Assembly: GCF_029433295.1 (NCBI RefSeq)
Contig: NZ_JAQTHV010000001.1
Coordinates: forward strand, 496,001-560,000
Source of the DNA: Bifidobacterium sp. ESL0784
GTDB taxonomy: Bacteria > Actinomycetota > Actinomycetes > Actinomycetales > Bifidobacteriaceae
Reading direction: 5' to 3'
Length of the DNA: 64,000 nucleotides
Shown here: one piece after another, positions 56,887-64,000 of the stretch
Position numbering within the stretch: the stretch's first letter is position 1
Layout of the letters: each line of letters opens with the position of its first letter
Notes under the pieces: model-generated
The model's database searches: none
Seen by the model: the letters and a program-made list of their open reading frames with translations, nothing else
What the model was told of the DNA's origin: nothing
Translations under genes and position numbers: made by a program

Positions 56887-59637
56887 TCAGCGACCTTTCT
56901 GTTTGGCGGATTTTCGTTTCGAATGCACACCTTTGAGTATAGACGTGCTCTTTGTCGCATTCGTCTTCGAGGTTTTGCGCGGCTTGGCGCCCGAAGCGTT
57001 TGTGGAAGCCGCCTTCCTGAACCGTTTGAGGTTGAGGTGCGGCATATGGAAGACGCCCTTGAGCGAAAGACGGGTACGCAGACGGCGCATGCGGGGCTGG
57101 TTGGCGAGGATGGCCTTGCGCATGGCCTTGACGCGCTTCCAGTAATCCGCCGAGGCATCCTTCTGAGGCTTCTCGCCGGAGAAGGCGACCCAATCGGCCT
57201 CGCGTGAAAGCAACCTCAGCTGCTCGAGATCGATCGGACGGCTCTTGGCCGATGTCTTTCTCTTCCGGGCTTTGGTCGCTTTCCTGGCTGCCTTTTTCGC
57301 CGTTTTTTCGGTCGCTTTCCTGGCCTTGCGGCTCGTCGCCTGGCCTGCTTCGGGAACCATTAACGCTGCGGCCGAGGTGGCTGCCGCGTCTTCGGTTGCG
57401 GCGTGAAGCGCCTTGTCGATCTGCTCGACCTGGTGCCGGCGGGTGCCGGAGGTCTTGATGCCGCTTTGGTCGGCGAGCATATCGATGGCCTTCCAGCCGG
57501 AGGCGATGCGCTGCCCCGAGCTGCCGCGACGGGCCATGACGGCCAGTTGGATGGCTTTGATCAGGAGGATCAGTCCGCAGATGATGAGGATGATCCACAA
57601 CGGACTGCCGTAGATGGCCACCTTCTCAGCGATTTCGAGGATCCGCATCAGCATGGCGTTGCCGTTCTGGTTGCCGGCATCCGCGCCGTCGAGCGAGGAC
57701 TGGTCGCGGGCTTGGTTCTGGTCGTGCAAAGGATCGACCAGCGGCACCGGAGGCTGGCGCACGAGGGTCTTCGGGTTCGGAGGGGTCAGGTCCTGGTTCT
57801 TGTTCGGGACCTTCGTCTCCTTGGGCGTGGGGTAGAAGGGGACCCAGCCGTAATCCTTGAAGTTGATCTCGACCCAGGCTTCGATGTCGTTGCCGGTGAA
57901 GTTCGTTTCGGTGACGCCGTCCTTGCCGTGTGAGGTGCGGGACTTGGTGATGTTGCCGTCCTTGTCTTTCGGGATGAAACCGAGCACCACGCGCGAAGGG
58001 AGGTTCAGCTCGCGGGCCATCATCGCCATCGCCGAAGCGTACTGCTCGCTGTCGCCGACCATCGCGGTGCCGCCGAGCATGGAATCGATGCGGAAGTTGC
58101 CGTGGCCGGGCAGGGAAGGATAATCACCCGCAAGGCCGTGGGAGAACCAGCCTTTGGTCTTGAGCGCGGTGGCGAGCGTCTGTGCGGTCGCGCCGTCGCT
58201 GGACTGCCTGCCGGTGAGGGACGGAGCGAGCTTGCTGGCGCTGTCGGGGATGTCCTTGGCCTCGGGCTGCGTGATGCGCTGGGCGCTGGCGTGGGTGATC
58301 TGCTGCTGGCTCGGCAAGTCGGCGATGACGCCGGATTCGGTGTAGGTCTGCCCGCCCAGGGAGCTGTTCGACACAATGGCGGAATGCGTGCCCATGTTGT
58401 AGTAGAAGTCCTGGGTGTTCATCCCGATCGACGTGGCATCGCCGGCCAGGGGCAGCCATTGCTCGGAGAAGCCTTTGTGCACCTTGAAGGTGGCCTTGAA
58501 CTGCTCGCCCTGCGTGTTGTTGGCGATACTGCTGCCGATCTTGCGGTAATCCGAGGAATCGCTGGCATCGGTGGAATCCGAAAGGTTCCAGACGTTGCCG
58601 TCGAAGCGGTCCATGACGGCCAGACGCACCGGAGTACCGGCGGGAAGCCCCGAAACCGAAAGCAGCGTTTCCTTCTTGTGGTATTTGACGTAGGAACGCA
58701 TGTCGCTCAACGGGCTCGTGTATTGGTGCGGGTCGAGCGGCGGGTTGTAGCGGTCGCGCAGGGTGAGACGGTGCTGGGGGACGATCAGGGTCGTGCCGAA
58801 GGAAAGGCCGACGGCGAGGACGATGATGATGATCATGCTTATCGGCCGGCGCATATCCAGCGATTGCCAGCGCCAGGAGAGCCAGATGACCAATGCCAGC
58901 ATGGCGATGATGCCGCAGACCGGGCGCAGCGTGCCGTAGGCGGTGCCCAGAAGCGCGCTCGCCGCGAGGTTCAACGCCAGCGGGAAGACGGTGATCAGAT
59001 TGATCTTGTTGCTCGCCGAAACCGCGAAGACGCCCGCGAGGAACGCCGTCCACAGGTTGAGCGTCCACAGCGCCATCAGGCTGCCGTTGGCGTTGCCGAG
59101 CGGGGGAATGACGGCGATGACGTATTTGAACGAGCCGAAGGTCTGTATGAAGCCTTGGGTGATGGTCTGCAAACTCGGCACGATATGCGCGATGGTGGTG
59201 TCGTTGAGGGCAATGACGGGCCCGACGAGGAACTGGGCGAGGACCAGGAAGACGATCTGCCACCACAGTTTCAACGCCGGATTGACGCCGGCCAGCGCGA
59301 TCAGCACGCCCAGCAGTGCGGCTGGAATCGCTGCCGTGGCCCAAACCAGAACATTGCCGTAGACGTCGATGAGATTTGCAGAATTGAGGCACACGGCGGC
59401 AAGGACGATCAGGGCGCCGATGGAGGCGGTGGCCCAGGGCCGGCGCACGGTGACGAATCTCTGGCGCTGGCCGTCGCTGGTGGCCGTTAGCGCAATCGGG
59501 GTGCGGGTGGTACTCGCCCAGGTGCCGGTGGTGCCGGCCGTGCCGGTGAAATCGGGCAGGGATGCCGCCGCGGAAGCCGGAGCGTTGGCCCGGTCCGCCG
59601 CATTGAAGGAATCACTCATAGGATTGGTGCCGCTCAT
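56887..59637 (-). CDS. tgm: transglutaminase-like membrane protein with altered active site
   Basis: 916 residues. About seven membrane helices lie within residues 70-300 (TgpA/DUF3488 type), followed by an extracytoplasmic transglutaminase-like domain. One more helix (SPLWIILIICGLILLIKAI) and a long basic cytoplasmic tail complete it. In active relatives the triad sits in GxCEQFA, HAWVE and FDPTP; here these read GDSEQYASA (Ser, about residue 530), DIEAWVE (Glu, about 585) and FYPTP (Tyr, about 601). All three catalytic residues are therefore replaced. The tail has a Lys/Ala/Arg-rich stretch resembling histone H1. The start overlaps the DUF58 stop by ATGA. Confidence 0.88.
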   Translation of the reverse strand: MSGTNPMSDSFNAADRANAPASAAASLPDFTGTAGTTGTWASTTRTPIALTATSDGQRQRFVTVRRPWATASIGALIVLAAVCLNSANLIDVYGNVLVWATAAIPAALLGVLIALAGVNPALKLWWQIVFLVLAQFLVGPVIALNDTTIAHIVPSLQTITQGFIQTFGSFKYVIAVIPPLGNANGSLMALWTLNLWTAFLAGVFAVSASNKINLITVFPLALNLAASALLGTAYGTLRPVCGIIAMLALVIWLSWRWQSLDMRRPISMIIIIVLAVGLSFGTTLIVPQHRLTLRDRYNPPLDPHQYTSPLSDMRSYVKYHKKETLLSVSGLPAGTPVRLAVMDRFDGNVWNLSDSTDASDSSDYRKIGSSIANNTQGEQFKATFKVHKGFSEQWLPLAGDATSIGMNTQDFYYNMGTHSAIVSNSSLGGQTYTESGVIADLPSQQQITHASAQRITQPEAKDIPDSASKLAPSLTGRQSSDGATAQTLATALKTKGWFSHGLAGDYPSLPGHGNFRIDSMLGGTAMVGDSEQYASAMAMMARELNLPSRVVLGFIPKDKDGNITKSRTSHGKDGVTETNFTGNDIEAWVEINFKDYGWVPFYPTPKETKVPNKNQDLTPPNPKTLVRQPPVPLVDPLHDQNQARDQSSLDGADAGNQNGNAMLMRILEIAEKVAIYGSPLWIILIICGLILLIKAIQLAVMARRGSSGQRIASGWKAIDMLADQSGIKTSGTRRHQVEQIDKALHAATEDAAATSAAALMVPEAGQATSRKARKATEKTAKKAARKATKARKRKTSAKSRPIDLEQLRLLSREADWVAFSGEKPQKDASADYWKRVKAMRKAILANQPRMRRLRTRLSLKGVFHMPHLNLKRFRKAASTNASGAKPRKTSKTNATKSTSILKGVHSKRKSAKQKGR

Positions 59638-60998
59638 TTCAGCGCCTCCATGATCAGTGGAAGATCGTCGAGGGAGGCGAGCGTGGCCAGGGTGAAGTCA
59701 TCGTATTGGTGGATGGCGTTGCCGGCGATGGGGTCGATCTGCAGCATGACGCAGATGGATTCGCGGCTCAGCGCGGCGGCGATGCGACGCAGGCGTTCGA
59801 GTTTCGTGCCCGAGCCGACCACGAAGAAATAGAACGAGGCGCCGGGACTGGTGGCAAGAGTCGCGACGGCAAGGTTCGGGTTCTCATCCATATCAGGCTT
59901 GACCCCGCTCATCCAGTCGAGGAATGGCATGGCTCCGCGCGGGATCAGGGAATCCGAGGCGGCCTGGATGGACAGCGGACGGTCTTCGATCAGGCATTCG
60001 GTGCCGATGGAGGCGGCGATACTCACGGCCAGCTCGAATTCGTCTTCGGTCGAGTAGTCGGTGGGGTTGACTCCCAGCGTGATAGAGGTGTCGGTGCGTT
60101 TGGTGGCTTCGTACTGGCGGACCATCATCGTGCCCGTTTTCGCTGAGGAAAGCCAGTGGACGTTGCGCATGTCGTCGCCGGGGCGGTATTCGCGCAGGCC
60201 GTAGAAATCAAGGTCGTCGTCGACCACCTGGCCGGAGGGGCTGCCCTCGAGGTCGCGGAAAATGCCGGAATCAAGGCTGTTCAGGAAAACGGTTTTCGGA
60301 TGGATGAAGACGTTGACCGATTGCGAGAGTGACTGTTCGTGGCGGACGATGCCGAAAGGATCGCCCTTGCTGATCTTCAGCGGGCCTACCGGCAGGATCG
60401 CGCGCGAGGTGGCGCGGAACTCGACTTGCTCGTTCTTGGCCTTGCCCGGGGCCAGCGCGGGGATGCGGAAACGCTGGTGCATCTCGCCCATCGGCAGGTC
60501 GCCGAGTACGCTGACGGTCGGGCTTTTGCCGGGGTTGGAGATCTTGACGTCGACTTTGACATGTTCGCCGACGGTGATGCGGTTATCGGAAACGGATAGT
60601 GCCGCATGAAACTTTGTATTACCGAGTGACATGGCGATGCCGCTCACCAACATGACCAGACCGATGATTCCGCAGACCAGCAGCTCGTGCCATCCCAGCG
60701 CAGGGAACGCCGCGAGGCAGACCACGGCCATGCCGGTGAGAGACCAACCCAGCGGCGAGACGTAGGCAGTGAGCCATCCGGGCAGCCTCTTGCGCGCAAT
60801 CGCCGCACGGTGGCGCGCCTTGAGTGTCAGACGTGCAAGGCGGGTGTTGTTTTCCAGCAGGCTGGGTCTGCGCCCCTTGAGGCGGCGAGCCCCTTTGCGG
60901 CGGCGGCCGTCGCCCACCGCAAAGGCCCCGTTTTGCGAGGATGCGGGAAAACCGGGCTGCATCGCCTGCGGCTGGTGTCGGTTTCTGGAAAAGTGCAT
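59634..60998 (-). CDS. DUF58 membrane protein
   Basis: 454 residues. A basic N-terminal region is followed by two membrane helices at about residues 80-125 (WSLTGMAVVCLAAFPALGW and LLVCGIIGLVMLVSGIAM). The C-terminal DUF58 domain has the signature LREYRPGDDMRNVHW. DUF58 proteins are almost always encoded with MoxR ATPases and transglutaminase-like proteins, as here; they are often linked to cell envelope assembly. It starts 10 bases after the MoxR gene stop and overlaps the next gene by ATGA. Exact function unknown. Confidence 0.92.
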   Translation of the reverse strand: MHFSRNRHQPQAMQPGFPASSQNGAFAVGDGRRRKGARRLKGRRPSLLENNTRLARLTLKARHRAAIARKRLPGWLTAYVSPLGWSLTGMAVVCLAAFPALGWHELLVCGIIGLVMLVSGIAMSLGNTKFHAALSVSDNRITVGEHVKVDVKISNPGKSPTVSVLGDLPMGEMHQRFRIPALAPGKAKNEQVEFRATSRAILPVGPLKISKGDPFGIVRHEQSLSQSVNVFIHPKTVFLNSLDSGIFRDLEGSPSGQVVDDDLDFYGLREYRPGDDMRNVHWLSSAKTGTMMVRQYEATKRTDTSITLGVNPTDYSTEDEFELAVSIAASIGTECLIEDRPLSIQAASDSLIPRGAMPFLDWMSGVKPDMDENPNLAVATLATSPGASFYFFVVGSGTKLERLRRIAAALSRESICVMLQIDPIAGNAIHQYDDFTLATLASLDDLPLIMEALK

Positions 60999-61008
60999 GG
61001 TGTTTCTT

Positions 61009-62613
61009 TCAGGCTCCCATGGAAGGTGCCGGGACGGACTCGACGATTTGCGCGACGACCTGCTCGGCGGTTTCGCCCTTGAACGCGGTTTCGGCGTTCA
61101 GGATGATACGGTGGGCGAGCACCGGCACGGCGAGGTCCTGCACGTCGTCAGGGAGCACGTAGTCGCGTGCGTCGGCGGCGGCCCAGATGCGTGCGCAACG
61201 CGTCAGTGCCAGCGCGCCACGCATGGAGGAGCCCACGCGAAGCTTCTCACTCAATCTGGTCGCTTCCACAAGGCGTTCGATGTATTCGAGAATGCGGTCG
61301 TCGACGCGTACATCCTTGGCGGTCTTGCGCAGCCTGATGATGTCGTCGCCGCTCAGCACGGCCGAAACGGTGTCGGCGCGGTCGGTGATGTCGATGTCCT
61401 TCAAAATGTCGATCGATACGTCGTGGCCAGGCGCGCCTACGGAGGTCTTGATCAGGAAGCGGTCCATCTGGGCCTCGGGCAGCTTATAGGTGCCGAGCTG
61501 CTCCAGCGGGTTCTGCGTGGCGATGACGATGAACGGCTGCGGCATCGGGTAGGTCTTGCCGTCGACGGTGGTCTTCTGCTCCTCCATGACCTCCAGGAGC
61601 GCGGACTGGGTCTTCGGCGAAGCGCGGTTGATTTCGTCGGCCAAGACGATGGAGGCGAAGATCGGGCCCTCGCGGAACTCGAATTCGCCGGATTTCTGGT
61701 CGTAGAAGGTCACGCCGACCACGTCGCTGGGTAGGAGGTCAGGGGTGAACTGGATGCGCTTGAACGAGGTGGCGATGGAATTGGCCAGGCCTCGCGCCAG
61801 CTGTGTCTTGCCGGTGCCGGGGTTGTCTTCCAGGAGCACATGGCCGCCGACCATCAGGGCCGTGACGCACAGTTTGATGGGCTCGGGCTTGCCGACCACG
61901 ACTTTGCCGATGTTGTCAACCAAGGCGTCGAAGGAACGCTTGAAATCAAAGATGGAGTCCTTCGGCGGCGTGATGATGCTTGAGGCCGGCGAGGCCGAGG
62001 CGTAGGGGGCCTCAAGCGAATCCTTGCTGGCCTGGGGCTCGAGGAAGGTCTGTGACTGGGTGTCGTTGGCGGCGGGAGCGGCGTAGGACGTTGCGGCCGG
62101 CGCTTCGTATCCGCTTTGCGGGGCGTCTGCCGTATTGTCGGTGGCAGGTGTCGGGTTGGTGGCGGCGGGCGCGGGGCTAGTGGCAGCCGTGGAAGTGGCG
62201 GCATCCGCGGGAGTGGTTGTGGTCGTGGGAGTGGCCGAAGCCGCATAGCTGCCGACGGTTTGGCTGTCCAATGTCGTGCCCGAAGGCTGTTCGCCGGGAA
62301 GGTCGGGGAACCCGGTGCTGTCGCCCGGCATCGAGGTGCTCAGTACGGTTTCCTCGGAGATCTCCTCGCCTTCGCCGATGCCTTGGATGGAACCGAGCAC
62401 GGTGCTGTCGTCACTTGGATCTGTGGCGGTGTGCCGGGGTTCCGGCTTGCCTGCGAACCTCGAGCGTTTCGGCAGCGAGGGGAACGCGCTTTTGCTGCGA
62501 TCACTCGTCTCGTCGTTGCTGACGAATTCCGGGCGGTGGGTGGCATCGGAGAGGTGCGTGGCGTCCGAGATTTTCGTCTCATCGTTGGACGGGTCGCTCT
62601 TGTGTGTGCTCAT
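61009..62613 (-). CDS. MoxR-type AAA+ ATPase with long disordered N-terminus
   Basis: 534 residues. Residues 1 to about 210 are low complexity, Ser/Thr/Asp-rich and then Ala/Pro/Thr-rich. The AAA+ core has GKVVVGKPEPIKLCVTAL, Walker A in LLEDNPGTGKTQLARGL, Walker B in IVLADEINRASPKTQSALLE and a sensor segment in FIVIATQNPLEQLGTY. MoxR ATPases are thought to act as chaperones assembling complexes, often with DUF58 and VWA proteins. AAGGAG supports the ATG at 62613. It is the second visible gene of the PFNA-type cluster. Confidence 0.93.
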   Translation of the reverse strand: MSTHKSDPSNDETKISDATHLSDATHRPEFVSNDETSDRSKSAFPSLPKRSRFAGKPEPRHTATDPSDDSTVLGSIQGIGEGEEISEETVLSTSMPGDSTGFPDLPGEQPSGTTLDSQTVGSYAASATPTTTTTPADAATSTAATSPAPAATNPTPATDNTADAPQSGYEAPAATSYAAPAANDTQSQTFLEPQASKDSLEAPYASASPASSIITPPKDSIFDFKRSFDALVDNIGKVVVGKPEPIKLCVTALMVGGHVLLEDNPGTGKTQLARGLANSIATSFKRIQFTPDLLPSDVVGVTFYDQKSGEFEFREGPIFASIVLADEINRASPKTQSALLEVMEEQKTTVDGKTYPMPQPFIVIATQNPLEQLGTYKLPEAQMDRFLIKTSVGAPGHDVSIDILKDIDITDRADTVSAVLSGDDIIRLRKTAKDVRVDDRILEYIERLVEATRLSEKLRVGSSMRGALALTRCARIWAAADARDYVLPDDVQDLAVPVLAHRIILNAETAFKGETAEQVVAQIVESVPAPSMGA

Positions 62614-62761
62614 AGATTCTCCTTTATGATTGCTCGATGAGCCGATGGATTGTTGTTGATGCATTGGTTATCTTGGCTGCCAGGCCTTTCGGATGCCCCT
62701 ATGGGGTTGCGAAAAGGCATGGCCGGTTTCGCACCCGTGCGCTTCATTGGTGTGCCTGCCA

Positions 62762-64000
62762 TCATCGCCTCGCCCCCTGTTGCCTGGCCGCGACGGCGAG
62801 ATTGCGTTGCATGACCGTGCGCTGCAGTGTGGGGAATGAGTCGACGAGGCTCTGCGATTTGGCCTCGCCGCCGCCCGGTTCGCTGGAGCTAACGGATGAG
62901 GAAGCGGGGGCTCTCGTACCGTAGACGCCTGTGCCGTTTGCGGTGGCGTTGTATTGGGTGTTGCTGCCTGCATCCGGGATGGTGGCGTTGATCGCCCACG
63001 AGAAATCGCTATTGTTATAGTCCTCGTCGCCAAGGCCCGTGACGTCGCAGCTCATGGCCTGGCCTGGCTGCCAACCGGCGCAGGAAGTGTTCTTGCCGTC
63101 CACGCTGATGGTCAGGTTGTAGACAACATGGCCGTTGTAAGAGTCGCTGTTGCCTCCGGTCACATTGATTTTGTGGCGATCACTCGTATCCCAGGTCATT
63201 GTCAGGGGCGAGGTGATTTCGGTCTGCTTCTTGTAGACGTCATTGGACTGGGCCGTTGCGCTCGGGCCCGGGGAGCCATTGAGAATCTGGGCCACGTTGA
63301 CCCCGGCGCAGGTGCTCCACGGGCTGACCGTGCCGTATTGGGGCGATGTGTCGGTGGTCATGCCTCCGCCGTTGATCGAGAAGCCGTCGTATTCGCCTCT
63401 GCCGTTGATATTGACGTAGCACCTGTTGTCGGCTCTGGAGACGGCGATGATGGGTTGCTTGATGGAATAGCCGGGGGTCGCCTCGGCGGTGACCGCCGTG
63501 GTGGAGCGTGCGGAATGCTTCGGATTGACGACCACCGAGATCCTCTGCTTGACGTTGTATTGGTGCTTTTGGACCGCCACCGAATCGCTGAGGCTGCTGC
63601 AGGTGATGTTAGGCGAGAAATCGCCGCCTATGCTGATGCTTCCGCAGCCTGCGTTGCGCATGTTGCCCAGGGTGACCTTGATGTCCATCCTATCTCCGCT
63701 GGCGCTCTGGCTCATGGAGACCGTCGGCTGGTCCGGGTCGCCCCAGGCCACGTTGTTGCCGGCGGACACGGTCTCGCTCACCGGGCCGTCGCCTGCGCGG
63801 TTGTGCCCGCGCACGGTGGCGCTGAAGGTCGAGCCGTCGCTGATCTCGCCGTTGCCCAAATCGAAGGTCTGGCTCAGGCTGCTCGTGTGCTTGACCTTGC
63901 CGTTCATCGTGACGGTGTAATCGTCAGGCTTCGTGCCGGTGTAGGTGGGCGCACCCCAGCTGACGGTGACCTTCTGGTAGTCGCCTTGGACCTTAATGCC
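62762..64000 (-). CDS. fibronectin type III domain protein (C-terminal part)
   Basis: An open frame runs from the right edge to a TGA at 62762-62764; 412 codons are visible and the 5' end is outside. The visible part has fibronectin III-like units, for example VTVSWGAPTYTGTKPDDYTV, and many strand-rich segments with paired cysteines such as TSCAGWQPGQAMSCDV. It ends without a sorting signal or C-terminal membrane helix. Position and order match the fn3 gene of the bifidobacterial PFNA cluster (pkb2, fn3, aaa-atp, duf58, tgm, prpC), in which it is proposed to be an exposed binding protein. The kinase gene should lie upstream beyond 64000. Confidence 0.85.
   Translation of the reverse strand, partial: GIKVQGDYQKVTVSWGAPTYTGTKPDDYTVTMNGKVKHTSSLSQTFDLGNGEISDGSTFSATVRGHNRAGDGPVSETVSAGNNVAWGDPDQPTVSMSQSASGDRMDIKVTLGNMRNAGCGSISIGGDFSPNITCSSLSDSVAVQKHQYNVKQRISVVVNPKHSARSTTAVTAEATPGYSIKQPIIAVSRADNRCYVNINGRGEYDGFSINGGGMTTDTSPQYGTVSPWSTCAGVNVAQILNGSPGPSATAQSNDVYKKQTEITSPLTMTWDTSDRHKINVTGGNSDSYNGHVVYNLTISVDGKNTSCAGWQPGQAMSCDVTGLGDEDYNNSDFSWAINATIPDAGSNTQYNATANGTGVYGTRAPASSSVSSSEPGGGEAKSQSLVDSFPTLQRTVMQRNLAVAARQQGARR

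Overview
The window looks like a chromosomal segment of a Bifidobacteriaceae member, most likely Bifidobacterium. Supporting signs are: RpoB and RpoC of about 1188 and 1356 residues with an actinobacterial beta-prime insertion; the bifidobacterial PFNA-type cluster (fn3, MoxR AAA+ ATPase, DUF58, transglutaminase-like protein, PP2C phosphatase); an actinobacterial GalT; and a moderately high GC content. I see no rRNA, tRNA, CRISPR array, insertion sequence or prophage. The species cannot be fixed from the window.

Layout. 1-15200 is mostly housekeeping: a DUF4916 Nudix end, an alpha/beta hydrolase, NudC, an L,D-transpeptidase, GcvH, an App1-type phosphatase, an oligopeptidase B-like peptidase, LeuB, a TM2 protein, a lipoate ligase with permuted domains, a Crp-family regulator and a bifunctional penicillin-binding protein. 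15400-19100 is a galactose module (DeoR regulator, galT, galK). 19287-23031 is a tightly coupled operon for the upper mevalonate pathway (thiolase, class II HMG-CoA reductase, HMG-CoA synthase), preceded by a 24-codon leader reading frame with a strong ribosome binding site. 23089-28465 is an alpha-galactoside module (GPH symporter, GH36 alpha-galactosidase, AraC regulator) whose galactose product would feed galK/galT. 28719-33386 holds an ACT protein and a DUF711 protein, TrmL, a MutY that has lost three of its four Fe-S ligands, and a GNAT protein.

33701-42400 is the most notable accessory block. It appears to be a complete glucarate/hexarate catabolic locus: a CitMHS-type transporter, a CdaR regulator, two tandem glucarate dehydratases, a DapA-family lyase, glycerate kinase and tartronate semialdehyde reductase. 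GarR and GarK imply an aldolase route to pyruvate and tartronate semialdehyde. No GarL-type (HpcH) aldolase is present, so the DapA-family protein probably does that step.

42583-44833 has a Ser/Asp-rich anchored protein and a type II NADH dehydrogenase-like protein. 45037-52950 is the rpoB-rpoC operon, with Asn at the rifampicin-site position that is His526 in E. coli. 53139-54133 is a small AT-rich two-gene unit (secreted protein plus four-helix membrane protein) behind a palindromic operator-like site. 54341-64000 holds an FHA protein, an LRV-repeat protein and the PFNA-type cluster, in which the transglutaminase-like protein has lost its whole catalytic triad. Many genes lack a Shine-Dalgarno sequence and instead have a -10-like hexamer 6-8 bases before the start codon, suggesting frequent leaderless transcription.
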